Shown: positions 8,037 through 15,637, numbered from the stretch's first letter. The stretch: 64,000 nucleotides of DNA from Rhodococcus oryzae (GCF_005049235.1 NZ_SUMD01000008.1:124001-188000); one strand, 5' to 3'. Notes: generated by a model not told the origin, from the sequence alone. Translations and numbers: made by a program.

Positions 8037-8813
8037 GTGAGCGAATCCAGATGGGCACCTGTCAACCCCTTCGTGCCCGACGGCCGAATACTCGTCATCG
8101 GCGCGAGCAGCGGGATAGGTCTCGCGGCCGCCGCGATGGCCTACCGAGCCGGGGCCTCCGTCGTGGGCGTCGCCCGGGGCGAGGCGAACTTGGCACGGTC
8201 GTTCGCCGCGATCGGCGGACCGGACACCGCCCGATTGCTCCCGATCGCCGCGGACGTCCGCGATCCGGCCGGGCTCGAGTCGATCTTCACCCGGGCAGGC
8301 ACGGTCGATCACGTACTGCTGACAGCGGGATTCGCCGCGACCGGTCCCACCCGGACCACCCCGTGGTCGGCCCTGGCACCGGCCTACACCGACCGCCTCG
8401 CGACCGCCTACGCCGTCGCGCAGCGCGCGGCGCCTGCCCTGGCGCCCGGGGGTTCGCTCGTCTTCACCTCCGGCGGGTTCGCGGTCCGGCCCGCAGCCGA
8501 CACGAGCGTCGTGGCCGCCGGACTGGCAGCGCTCGAGACATTCGTCAGGGGCCTCGCGCTCGAGCTGGCGCCGAGAAATCGCGTCAACGCCATCCGGCCG
8601 GGGCGGATCGACACCCCGATGCTGCGCGGCGCGCTCGCCCGCAGCGCGGCAGGCCCGGTCGACGACGACTCGGTGTCGGCCGCGGGACGTTCCATCCCAC
8701 TCGGGCGGGTCGGCAAGGCCGACGAGGCCGCGCACGCCGCGCTCTTCCTGATGGCGAACACGTACATCACCGGCGTCACGCTCGGCGTCGACGGCGGCAA
8801 GAGCCTGCTCTAG
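8037..8813 (+). CDS. Short-chain dehydrogenase/reductase
   Basis: This 258-residue classical-type SDR has the NAD(P)-binding glycine motif GASSGIG at about residues 23-29, the acidic AADVRD segment, and the C-terminal LFLMANTYITGVTLGVDGG typical of the family. The catalytic YxxxK region is atypical: SGGF then AGLAALETF where Tyr and Lys would be expected. Activity is therefore uncertain. The start is a GTG with no ribosome binding site and is probably leaderless. It diverges from the riboswitch operon and ends 4 bases inside the convergent tetR gene. The substrate is unknown; butyrolactone synthesis needs a ketoreductase, but a link is speculative. Confidence 0.8.
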   Translation: MSESRWAPVNPFVPDGRILVIGASSGIGLAAAAMAYRAGASVVGVARGEANLARSFAAIGGPDTARLLPIAADVRDPAGLESIFTRAGTVDHVLLTAGFAATGPTRTTPWSALAPAYTDRLATAYAVAQRAAPALAPGGSLVFTSGGFAVRPAADTSVVAAGLAALETFVRGLALELAPRNRVNAIRPGRIDTPMLRGALARSAAGPVDDDSVSAAGRSIPLGRVGKADEAAHAALFLMANTYITGVTLGVDGGKSLL

Positions 8814-9391
8814 GCGCCGATGGCACGCTTGCCGAGCTCGATGATCGACGCCCGGAGCGTGGCCTCGTCCACCGAGGGCTCGGTCCCGCCCGTCACCATC
8901 GTCAGCAGCTGCGGCACGGTGGACGGCCAGGCCGCGATCCCGATCAGCGTGAAGAGGGAGATCGCGGTGCGCGCGTCGGCCTCGCGGCCGAGCAACTGCG
9001 CGAGGCTCTGCACCTTGTCCAGGTACACCTGGCCGCGCGCCTCCTCGCTCGGCAGGTCCTCCTTCCGGTAGTGCAGCGACTCCCACATCAACAGCCGCAG
9101 CAGGTCCGGGCGCGCGCGATGGAAGTCGAACACCGCGCCGATGTACTCGTCGAGGTCGGTCTCCTGCGTGAGCGGATGCGCCTGCCCGAGCTCGGTGAGC
9201 GCCTCCATGATCACCGCATCGAACAGCTTCTCCTTACTCCCGAAGTACCCGTAGATGCGCTCCTTGTTGACCCCTGCGCGCTCGGCGATCCGGTTGACCC
9301 GACCGCCGGCTATGCCGTTCTCCGCGAACTCAGAACGCGCCGCGTCCAGGAGTTTTCGTCGCGTCGATGATCCCTCGGCATGCTCATTCAT
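8810..9391 (-). CDS. TetR-family transcriptional repressor
   Basis: This 193-residue protein has an N-terminal TetR helix-turn-helix (RRKLLDAARSEFAENGIAGGRVNRIAERAGVNKERIYGYFGSKEKLFDAVI, residues about 10-60) and a C-terminal ligand domain. It is transcribed away from the azoreductase gene; their shared 101-base gap contains the palindrome CAACC-AACT-GGTTG. The same motif stands at the promoters of both SAM-riboswitch operons, so this is the best local candidate for their common regulator (inference). The ligand is unknown. A quinone-like compound would suit the azoreductase, and a butyrolactone would suit the AfsA gene. Confidence 0.88.
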   Translation of the reverse strand: MNEHAEGSSTRRKLLDAARSEFAENGIAGGRVNRIAERAGVNKERIYGYFGSKEKLFDAVIMEALTELGQAHPLTQETDLDEYIGAVFDFHRARPDLLRLLMWESLHYRKEDLPSEEARGQVYLDKVQSLAQLLGREADARTAISLFTLIGIAAWPSTVPQLLTMVTGGTEPSVDEATLRASIIELGKRAIGA

Positions 9392-9432
9392 GCGCGAATC
9401 CTATCCGCAATATTTCCGGGATCCCGGAACCC

Positions 9433-9461
9433 TTGTGCTCCAACCAACTGGTTGGTAGAAG
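9433..9461 (+). promoter_or_regulatory. azoR promoter with embedded palindromic operator
   Basis: TTGTGC (9433-9438), 17 bases and TAGAAG (9456-9461) form a promoter toward the azoreductase. The spacer contains CCAACCA-AC-TGGTTGG (9440-9455), which includes CAACC-N4-GGTTG. An operator between -35 and -10 is the classic position for repression. Confidence 0.6.
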
Positions 9462-9492
9462 TAGGTCCTGCCCACAATGGAAGGACCTTTCG

Positions 9493-10119
9493 ATGACCAA
9501 CGCCCTGCATATCAATGCCTCCGCGCGCGGCAAATCGAGCGACTCGCGCACCATCGCCACGACGTTCCTGGACGCCCTGACCGCCCAGGACCCGACACTC
9601 ACCGTCGACACGCTCGACCTGTTCGAGGAGCGGCTGCCCGATTTCGGCACCGCCGCCGCTGGCGCGAAGCTCGCCGTCTTCACCGGCCAGGAGCAGACGC
9701 TCGAACAGCGTCGGGCCTGGGACCAGGCCCGAGAGGTCTTCGACCGCTTCGCGGCGGCGGACCTCTACGTCCTGAGCATCCCGATCTGGAACTCCGGGAT
9801 CCCGTACATCCTCAAGCAGTGGATCGATCTCGTCACCCAGCCGGGTTGGGCGTTCGAGTTCGACCCCGCGCAGGGGTACTCCGGGCTGCTCACGGGCAAG
9901 CGCGCCGTCACCGTCTACACCAGCGGTGTCCACAGCCCCGGCGTCCCCCTGGAGTTCGGAGCCGATTTCGCGACCCCGTTCGTCGAGGACTGGCTGCGTT
10001 TCGTCGGCATCGACTCGGTCGCCGAGATCCGGTACGCCCCGACGGTCCTGACGCCCGACCCCTCGGTGGGACTGGCCGTCGCCCAGGAGCGGGCACGTGA
10101 GCTCGCAGCCGACTTCTGA
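9493..10119 (+). CDS. azoR: FMN-dependent NADH-azoreductase/quinone reductase
   Basis: The 208-residue flavodoxin-fold protein has the AzoR FMN phosphate motif near the N-terminus (INASARGKSSDSRTIATTFLDAL), the IPIWNSGIPYILKQWIDLVTQPGWAFEF segment and TSGVHSPG. Members reduce quinones and azo dyes with NADH through FMN. The ATG at 9493 is preceded by GGAAGGA. It overlaps the next gene, an MFS transporter, by 23 bases, so they form an operon controlled from the operator-bearing promoter. Supplying reduced flavin to the neighbouring luciferase-like enzyme is possible but unproven. Confidence 0.87.
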   Translation: MTNALHINASARGKSSDSRTIATTFLDALTAQDPTLTVDTLDLFEERLPDFGTAAAGAKLAVFTGQEQTLEQRRAWDQAREVFDRFAAADLYVLSIPIWNSGIPYILKQWIDLVTQPGWAFEFDPAQGYSGLLTGKRAVTVYTSGVHSPGVPLEFGADFATPFVEDWLRFVGIDSVAEIRYAPTVLTPDPSVGLAVAQERARELAADF

Positions 10120-11320
10120 TCTCGCGGCGGCGCCCGCCGTCGCGGCGGCGGAGCCGCGCTGGGCACCCACGGGACGAACGATCGGCCTGATCTGTCTCGC
10201 GGGCACCCTCGTCGTCGGGCAGCTGTACGTCGTCCTCCCACTCCTCGACGACCTGTCGCAGGAGTGGGGGGCGACGCGCTCGGCCGTGACGTGGACGACG
10301 ACCTGCTTCGGGCTGGCGTACGCGCTGGGGTTTCTCGTCACGGGTCCGCTCTCCGACCGTTGGGGCAGGGGCCCGGTGATCGTCGGCGGGCTGCTGGTGA
10401 CCTCGGTGACGACCCTGCTCGTGGCACTCGCCCCGAGTCTCGAGCTCGGCCTCGCGGCCCGGATCGCGCAGGGCGCGACCGCGTCGCTGTTCGCCCCCGC
10501 CGCGTTCGCCTATCTCGCCGAGAACATCGACCCGCGGCGCCGGGTGCTCGCGCTCACCTGCCTGACCAGCTCTTTCCTCGCGGCGGGCGTGCTCGCGCAG
10601 GTGGCCTCGCAGGCGGTCGCGGCCGCCTGGGGCCCGAGCGCGATCTTCCTGCTGAGCAGCCTGGGATTCGTGCTGTTCGGCGTGGCGGCGTGGCTCGTGC
10701 TCGCGCCGCGGGCACCGGCCCCCTTGCCGCCCGCGAACGAGCCGCGCGGCCCGCGCGCCTCGTTCGGCCCCTTCGTCGCCCTGCTGCGAAACCCGGTGCT
10801 GGCCTTGCTGTTCGTCAGCTGCGTCAGCGTTCTCGGCGTGTTCGTCGGCCTGTACACCGGGATCCAGCTCAGCCCGCCGGACGGCATCGACGGCGGCGGA
10901 ATGCTGGCGCTCCGGGCCAGCGCCCTGCCCGCGATGATCGCGGTGCCGCTGCTGGCGGGCCGGCTCGCACGGGTGGCTCCGACGACCCGGGTCGTGTCGG
11001 CGCTGCTCGCGGCGGCGATCACCGCCGCGGCCACGGCGGCGCCGTTCGGGAACGCATGGGTCGCGCTGTGCCTGCTGTTCTTCGTGGCGGCGATCGCGGT
11101 CGCGGCGCCCGCGCTGGTGCAGGCCATCGCGGAGCGGGCAGGCGCAGCGCGCGGCGCGGCCACCTCGCTGTACACCTTCACCCTGTTCCTCGGCGCAAGC
11201 GCCGGACCGCAGGTGGCCAATCTGCTCGCCGGGTTCGGCTACTGGGCCGTTGCGGGCGCGATGGCCGCGGTGGCCCTCACGGGCGCCGCCCTCGCCTACG
11301 TGGCGGCGAGGCTCGACTGA
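10097..11320 (+). CDS. MFS transporter, 12-helix drug/metabolite exporter type
   Basis: This 407-residue protein has about 12 hydrophobic segments and the MFS loop-2 motif GPLSDRWGRGP (about residues 82-92). A soluble N-terminus of about 25 residues precedes helix 1. It begins with GTG inside the end of azoR (23-base overlap). The azoreductase/MFS pair beside a TetR gene is a common arrangement for detoxification and export of a compound sensed by the repressor. It could instead export the product of the nearby AfsA operon. The substrate is not determinable. Confidence 0.85.
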   Translation: MSSQPTSDLAAAPAVAAAEPRWAPTGRTIGLICLAGTLVVGQLYVVLPLLDDLSQEWGATRSAVTWTTTCFGLAYALGFLVTGPLSDRWGRGPVIVGGLLVTSVTTLLVALAPSLELGLAARIAQGATASLFAPAAFAYLAENIDPRRRVLALTCLTSSFLAAGVLAQVASQAVAAAWGPSAIFLLSSLGFVLFGVAAWLVLAPRAPAPLPPANEPRGPRASFGPFVALLRNPVLALLFVSCVSVLGVFVGLYTGIQLSPPDGIDGGGMLALRASALPAMIAVPLLAGRLARVAPTTRVVSALLAAAITAAATAAPFGNAWVALCLLFFVAAIAVAAPALVQAIAERAGAARGAATSLYTFTLFLGASAGPQVANLLAGFGYWAVAGAMAAVALTGAALAYVAARLD

Positions 11321-11331
11321 AAGGAATCACA

Positions 11332-11378
11332 GCATGCCAGAGCCCCTGTCCCCTTGCGGGACAGGGGCTCTGGCATGC
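11332..11378. terminator. Perfect 21-bp hairpin between convergent genes
   Basis: Bases 11332-11352 pair without mismatch with 11358-11378 around the 5-base loop CTTGC. It lies between the ends of the MFS gene (+) and the AfsA operon (-), so it can serve both strands. No U-tract follows. Confidence 0.75.
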
Positions 11379-11389
11379 ACCCGAGGAGT

Positions 11390-12250
11390 TCAGGCCCTGG
11401 TCGTGAACTCCTCGAAGCCGGGAACCGGGATCTTCAACTGCGCGTGGATGTCGCCGCCGAGACCGAACTGACCGATAGCGCCGCCGTAGTTCTGCTGGTA
11501 GCTCTGCCAGAGCACCACGACGCTGACGATGCGATTGGCCCCCGGGCTGTCCGGGGCCGGAAACGCGTTCGGCAGCGAGGCCCGATAGGTCGCATGACCG
11601 TCCTGGTCGGTGACGAACACGTTCGGCACCCCCAGCGGCCCGGGGCGCGTCGGCGCGGCCGGGTCCAGGTCCCGCTGGCGCAGCGACATCACGGTGTACA
11701 GCGACTCCGGGATCAGACCCGAGAACTCGAAGGAGAACTCGCCGTCCCTGCCGTCCGCGCTGACCCCCACCCGCACGGTGCCCCGCGCCCGCAGCCAGTC
11801 CCCGAGGGTGACCGGTTGGGTCAGACGCCTACCGTCCTCGTACCGGAGGTCCGGGATCGGCGTCTCGTGGAACGCGTAACTGGGCCGCCGGACCTGCGCG
11901 GCCTCGGGCACCTGATCGGGCGCGAACACGATCGGATAGTTGTTGGCGGGCAACGGGAGCGGCAAGGTGTGCAGCACCGTCGCCCCGTCCTCCGCCGACA
12001 GCTCCGCCCCGAGTTCGCGCACGATCGTGTACGGCTCCACGCCCCCGAACTCGGGAACCGGGGTGCCCGCATCGACGATCGCGCTCCCCCACTCCCGCCT
12101 GACGGAACCGTCGCCCGCGTCCCGGGTGATCCACCCGACCACGACGAAATTGCCGTCGCGGTCGACCGCCTCGCTGGGCGGATAGAGCGGGCCCTGCGTG
12201 GTGGGGGTGAGCTCGTAGAGCCTGGATTCGGCTGAAACCTGTTCTGTCAT
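11390..12250 (-). CDS. Unrecognised 286-residue protein in the AfsA operon
   Basis: I do not recognise this family. The 286-residue product has no signal peptide and no membrane segment. Visible features are an N-terminal beta-rich part (NFVVVGWITRDAGDGSVRREWG), LPLPANNYPIVFAPDQVP, and a C-terminal part (FSFEFSGLIPESLYTVMSLRQRDLD, then LGVPNVFVTDQDGHATYRASLP) that reads like a beta-sandwich domain. The ATG at 12250 overlaps the stop of the HAD gene (ATGA) and is preceded by GAGG. It is the last gene of the SAM-riboswitch/AfsA operon, which implies a role with the AfsA product, but I assign no function. Confidence 0.75.
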   Translation of the reverse strand: MTEQVSAESRLYELTPTTQGPLYPPSEAVDRDGNFVVVGWITRDAGDGSVRREWGSAIVDAGTPVPEFGGVEPYTIVRELGAELSAEDGATVLHTLPLPLPANNYPIVFAPDQVPEAAQVRRPSYAFHETPIPDLRYEDGRRLTQPVTLGDWLRARGTVRVGVSADGRDGEFSFEFSGLIPESLYTVMSLRQRDLDPAAPTRPGPLGVPNVFVTDQDGHATYRASLPNAFPAPDSPGANRIVSVVVLWQSYQQNYGGAIGQFGLGGDIHAQLKIPVPGFEEFTTRA

Positions 12251-12993
12251 CGAAGACCTCGCTGGCCGGTGCTGGTGGCGGCGAGCAGCGGGAGGGCTCC
12301 GGCCAGGCTCGTGGTGGCGCTGCCGAGCACCCGCCACCGACCCCGGGCCGCGTGCGCCCGGAGCACCGGATCGCTGCCCCGGAGCCCCGGGTGCCCGACC
12401 GCCTCGAGGAAGGCGAGGTCGCTGTCGTGGTCGCCATACCCGTAGCTGTTCCCGGTATCGACCCCGAGTTCGTCCAGTACCGAGGTGACCGCCTCCGCCT
12501 TCGCCTGCCCGATCATCGGCCGCTCGACCTCACCGGTCAGCACCCCCTGGTCGTCGGTGACCGGGCGGCTCGCCACGATCCGGTCGGCACCGACCGCCTC
12601 CCCTATCGGCCCAAGCGCGGGCGCGAACGAGCCCGACAGCAGCACGATCGCGGCACCGGCGTCGCGATGGTCGCGCAGTGCGGCGACGGTGTCCGCGTAG
12701 TACGGGGCGGCGGTGGACTCGAACTCCCGGTACCACCGGCGACCCGATTCCTCCAGCTCGACGAGAGGCACCCCCCGAAATGTGCGGTAGTAGCTCCGGT
12801 TGACCTCCTCCCGCGGGGCGCCCTCATCCGACGCCCGCCGCAGTGCGCCGAGCAGCCTCGAGTACTCGCTGCCGTCGTCGCCCCGCTCGCGCAGCCAGTG
12901 CTCGAGGAACGCGAACATGCTCTTGACGGTGATCAGCGTCTCGTCGACGTCGAAGAAGGCGACCTGCACGGGCCGGGGGCCGGTGTGCGTCAC
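12247..12993 (-). CDS. HAD-superfamily phosphatase (SerB-like, IB)
   Basis: The 248-residue HAD hydrolase shows motif I FDVDETL (nucleophile Asp and Asp+2), motif II LLSGS, a lysine in GQAKAEAV and motif III YGYGDHDSDLAFLEAVG. The long helical cap between I and II is that of subfamily IB. The GTG at 12993 overlaps the AfsA stop (GTGA), so the genes are coupled. A-factor-type synthesis needs a dephosphorylation after AfsA condenses a beta-ketoacyl chain with dihydroxyacetone phosphate, so this enzyme is a good candidate for that step (inference). Confidence 0.85.
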   Translation of the reverse strand: MTHTGPRPVQVAFFDVDETLITVKSMFAFLEHWLRERGDDGSEYSRLLGALRRASDEGAPREEVNRSYYRTFRGVPLVELEESGRRWYREFESTAAPYYADTVAALRDHRDAGAAIVLLSGSFAPALGPIGEAVGADRIVASRPVTDDQGVLTGEVERPMIGQAKAEAVTSVLDELGVDTGNSYGYGDHDSDLAFLEAVGHPGLRGSDPVLRAHAARGRWRVLGSATTSLAGALPLLAATSTGQRGLR

Positions 12994-13805
12994 GCGGTGG
13001 CCCCGAGGAAGGCCTCGATGGCCTTCGCGGCCTTGCGTCGCTCGATCTGGCTGATCGTCGAGTTCTCCAGCGCGGCAAACGAGATCGTCGCGGTCGCGAC
13101 GCTGCGGCCGAACTGGGTCACCTCGATGTCGATCGTGAACTGCAGCTTGGCCGGATCCTGGATCGAGGCGGCTCCGAACCGCGCGCGCAGCGATGCGGGC
13201 AACGGGAACAGGAAGGTCTTGAACGACAGGTCGATCGAGTTCCACACGACGTAGTAGTGCTGTTCGGGCGAGCGGTTGCCGTACTCGAGCTCAAAGGCCC
13301 CGAGGAACAGCTGCCGTGCCGCCTCGACGATCACCAACCCCTGGACGTGCTCGCCGGTCTGATGATCGATGAGCAGCTCGTTGTCGCCGTCGATCCGGAG
13401 GTCGGAGGTGAAGCTCCCGTCCTCGTCGCGCGCCAGATTGGCGATGAGGACGTTGGTCTCCTGGTACTTGTGGACGTGATGGCGCGGCGCCGGGGCGGCG
13501 ATGTCGCCGAGCAGGCGAACCTCCGCGGCCGGGGCATGGATCGACGCGACGTGCTCGACGTATTCCTTGTCGTGCCGCTTGATCCCCTGCCCGAGCCTGA
13601 TGGTCAGGTCGGTGCGCACGTTCCGGAACGCGCCGCCGCGCAGCGCGGCGACGAGACCCGACACGGTGTGGACGCGGGTGCCATCGGCGAAGCCACGGAA
13701 TCGATCGGCGACGACGACCAGATCCGTCAGCGGGATCTCGGGGATGACTTCGGCGGCCGGGAGCTGCGACGAGAGGGCCGCCGGGGCGAGCTGAACTGCG
13801 GACAT
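12990..13805 (-). CDS. AfsA-family butyrolactone/butenolide synthase homologue
   Basis: The 271-residue protein carries the AfsA hotdog motifs: APRHHVHKYQETNVLIANL in the middle and DHQTGEHVQGLVIVEAARQLFLGAFE, the diagnostic DHxxGEHVxGxxxxEAARQ pattern, near residues 155-180. AfsA enzymes join a beta-ketoacyl thioester to dihydroxyacetone phosphate in the first step toward gamma-butyrolactone signals. The ATG at 13805 is preceded by AAGGGGA, 27 bases after the end of a SAM-IV riboswitch. It is the first gene of a three-gene operon with a HAD phosphatase. At 271 residues it is slightly shorter than Streptomyces AfsA. Confidence 0.85.
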   Translation of the reverse strand: MSAVQLAPAALSSQLPAAEVIPEIPLTDLVVVADRFRGFADGTRVHTVSGLVAALRGGAFRNVRTDLTIRLGQGIKRHDKEYVEHVASIHAPAAEVRLLGDIAAPAPRHHVHKYQETNVLIANLARDEDGSFTSDLRIDGDNELLIDHQTGEHVQGLVIVEAARQLFLGAFELEYGNRSPEQHYYVVWNSIDLSFKTFLFPLPASLRARFGAASIQDPAKLQFTIDIEVTQFGRSVATATISFAALENSTISQIERRKAAKAIEAFLGATA

Positions 13806-13831
13806 GGGTATCCCCTTCGAGGACTGAATTG

Positions 13832-13939
13832 AGCGCTTATGGCGTCGGATGACCGCCATCCGGTCGTCACCCGGAGCACCCCGCCGCACTGGAGGGTTGC
13901 CGATCAGCGAGCCGGGGCTTGACGCTGATACTCATGACC
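13832..13939 (-). ncRNA. SAM-IV riboswitch (AfsA operon leader)
   Basis: On the minus strand from 13939: P1 GGTC/GACC, core GGTCATGAGT, P2 ATCAGCG/CGCTGAT around AGCCCCGGCT, CGGCAACCCTCC, GGCGGGGTGCTCCGGGTGA, a 3' hairpin ATGGCG/CGCCAT, then AAGCGC. Compared with the first element, P2 has changed on both sides (GCT/AGC to GCG/CGC), which supports a real RNA fold. The aptamer ends about 14 bases before the AAGGGGA ribosome binding site of the afsA-like gene, so control of translation initiation is likely. No U-rich terminator lies between. Confidence 0.9.
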
Positions 13940-13948
13940 GTGGACAGA

Positions 13949-13997
13949 AAATTAGGTCCACCCGAATCGCGCGTCAACCCAACCAACCGATTGGTTG
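13949..13997 (-). promoter_or_regulatory. Promoter and palindromic operator of the AfsA operon
   Basis: The -35 TTGACG (13977-13972), exactly 17 bases, and -10 TAATTT (13954-13949) predict a start just before the aptamer at 13939. Directly upstream lies CAACC-GATT-GGTTG (13984-13997), within the longer dyad CAACCAA-CCGA-TTGGTTG (13980-13997). It is the same motif as at 7884-7897 and 9441-9454. Confidence 0.7.
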
Positions 13998-14064
13998 CTG
14001 TGAGGTGAGGCTCAAGTTTGCGATCGGGTAAGGGCGTTCGACGCCGGAGCACCGGGATGCGCCG

Positions 14065-14409
14065 CTACGGGACCGGGCCCGCCCTGGCCGCGGCGACGGC
14101 ATCGCCACCCCCGACGGCCGGGAGCGGCAGCCGGACCCCGACGGTCACCACCACGTCCCAGTCCTCGATCCGGCAGTCGCGGACCGTCCCCCGCATCCGC
14201 CCGGCGATCGTGGTCGCCGCGGCGCAGGCCGCCTCCGTGCCGCGCTCGAGGGCGGCCGCGGCCGCGAGGGCCGCCAGGTCCGCGGCCGACTGCGCCCGGT
14301 GCCGTGCCGACACCGCCGAGCCGAGGTGGATCACCAGGGCCGCCACCGCGATCAGCGCCAGCATCGCCCAGCAGGCGAGGACGGTCGCCGCTCCACGCTC
14401 GTCCCTCAC
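14065..14409 (-). CDS. TadE-like secretion-neighbourhood protein (Rv3654c type)
   Basis: The 114-residue protein has one N-terminal membrane helix with a pseudopilin-like start (RDERGAATVLACWAMLALIAVAALVIHLGSAVSARHRAQSAADLAALAAA). It matches the TadE-like family that ends mycobacterial tad clusters. The GTG at 14409 overlaps the TadE stop (GTGA). It is probably a minor pilin or an assembly factor in the membrane. Confidence 0.8.
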   Translation of the reverse strand: MRDERGAATVLACWAMLALIAVAALVIHLGSAVSARHRAQSAADLAALAAAAALERGTEAACAAATTIAGRMRGTVRDCRIEDWDVVVTVGVRLPLPAVGGGDAVAAARAGPVP

Positions 14410-14762
14410 CCGCCGCCGCCTCCCCTCGGCAACGAATCCGAGGGCGATCCCGCAGAGCCCGGGTCCTCCACGGCAGCAACCGCTTCCGCGGAGACGTCGA
14501 GTGCCGGCAGCAGCGGCACCGCGACCTCGACCGCCGCCGTGGCGAACCCGTCGACCTCCCGCACCGTGATATGCGCACCCCGCGGAGCCACCCGCTGCGC
14601 CGCGGGGATCGCCTCCGCCCGGTCGCCGCGCGCGACGAGCCGGGCCGCCTCCCGCGCGGCGTCCACGCAGCGAACATGCGCGGACACCGCGAGAAAGGAA
14701 CCCAGGCACAGCACCACGACCACCGTGATCGAGGCGATCGCGATCGCGGCCTCCACCGTCAC
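14406..14762 (-). CDS. tadE: TadE-family pilus assembly protein
   Basis: The 118-residue protein has the TadE pattern: a short N-terminus, then Glu-containing VEAAIAIASITVVVVLCLGSFLAV as a membrane helix and HVRCVDAAREAARLVARGD. I chose the GTG at 14762 because it directly precedes VEAA as in M. tuberculosis Rv3655c; a GTG at 14756 is the alternative. It lies 14 bases after the pilin stop in the tad operon. Confidence 0.8.
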   Translation of the reverse strand: MTVEAAIAIASITVVVVLCLGSFLAVSAHVRCVDAAREAARLVARGDRAEAIPAAQRVAPRGAHITVREVDGFATAAVEVAVPLLPALDVSAEAVAAVEDPGSAGSPSDSLPRGGGGG

Positions 14763-14776
14763 CGCACCGACATCGT

Positions 14777-14980
14777 TCAGACCGCGGTGTTCAGCGCCTT
14801 GTCGATGATCCCGGTCAGCGCCGTCACGATGGAGTCGCCCGTCACCACCGAATACAGCACCGCCCCGAATGCCGCCGCGGCAATGGTGCCGATCGCGTAC
14901 TCCGCGGTCGACATGCCTTCCTCGGCAGCCACGGCGAGCAGCAATCGGGTACGCAGCACACCAATCCCCTTGGTCACCAT
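14777..14980 (-). CDS. Flp/DUF4244 pilin
   Basis: The 67-residue pilin precursor has a basic N-terminus, the processing-site segment EEGMSTAEYAIGTIAAAAFGAVLYSVV (Glu5-type pilin helix) and a short C-terminus. It matches the DUF4244 pilins of actinobacterial tad loci. The ATG at 14980 has a very strong ribosome binding site (GAGAGGGGGG), as expected for the main structural subunit. It lies 72 bases downstream of tadC. Confidence 0.88.
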   Translation of the reverse strand: MVTKGIGVLRTRLLLAVAAEEGMSTAEYAIGTIAAAAFGAVLYSVVTGDSIVTALTGIIDKALNTAV

Positions 14981-15052
14981 GATGTTCCCCCCTCTCGATC
15001 ACCGTCGCGGTATCTCCGCAACGGGTTCTCTCGGCCCTTCGGATGTGCGAAC

Positions 15053-15637
15053 TCACAGCACACCCCCGCTCAGCACCCGGGTGGCCAGACCGACCACCAC
15101 CGGGACGATTCCGAGGCAGAGGAAGGCTGGGAGGAAGCACAGCCCGAGCGGACCGCTGATCAGCACACCCGCCCGCTCCGCCGCGGCCACCGCCCGGTCC
15201 TCGAGCGCGAGCCTGCGCTGCGCCGCCAACTCGGCCACCGCACCCGCGAACGCCGCGCCGGACCGCGAGGACCGGCGAGCCATCCGCGCGAGCCCCTCCG
15301 TCTCCGAGTGCGCCGCCGCATGCTCCCAGGCGATCTCGGGCTCCGCGCCGAGGGCCAGCAGGTTCGCGGCCGAGTCGAGCGCGCTGCCCAGCGGCTCCGG
15401 AGCGGACACCGCGACCGCCTCCGCCGCCGCGGCGACAGGCATCCCCGACTGCAGGCACGCGGCCAAGAGGTCGAATCCGGCTGCGATCGCCATGGGATCG
15501 GCGGCCTCGCGGTGCCGCGCACTCTCGACCCGGCCGGCGGGGGCCGCCACCGGTCCACGCAGCCGCGTCGCCGCCGAACCGGCACCGGGAGCGGCGAGCA
15601 CGGCGGCCGCGAACAGCACCGCCACCGCGGCGCTCAT
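15053..15637 (-). CDS. tadC: TadC-like type II/IV secretion F protein
   Basis: The 194-residue membrane protein has a T2SSF-like helical core (AAGFDLLAACLQSGMPVAAAAEAVA, ARMARRSSRSGAAFAGAVAELAAQRR) and two C-terminal hydrophobic helices. It forms the inner-membrane platform of the tad pilus with TadB. The start overlaps the TadB stop (ATGA). Confidence 0.85.
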   Translation of the reverse strand: MSAAVAVLFAAAVLAAPGAGSAATRLRGPVAAPAGRVESARHREAADPMAIAAGFDLLAACLQSGMPVAAAAEAVAVSAPEPLGSALDSAANLLALGAEPEIAWEHAAAHSETEGLARMARRSSRSGAAFAGAVAELAAQRRLALEDRAVAAAERAGVLISGPLGLCFLPAFLCLGIVPVVVGLATRVLSGGVL

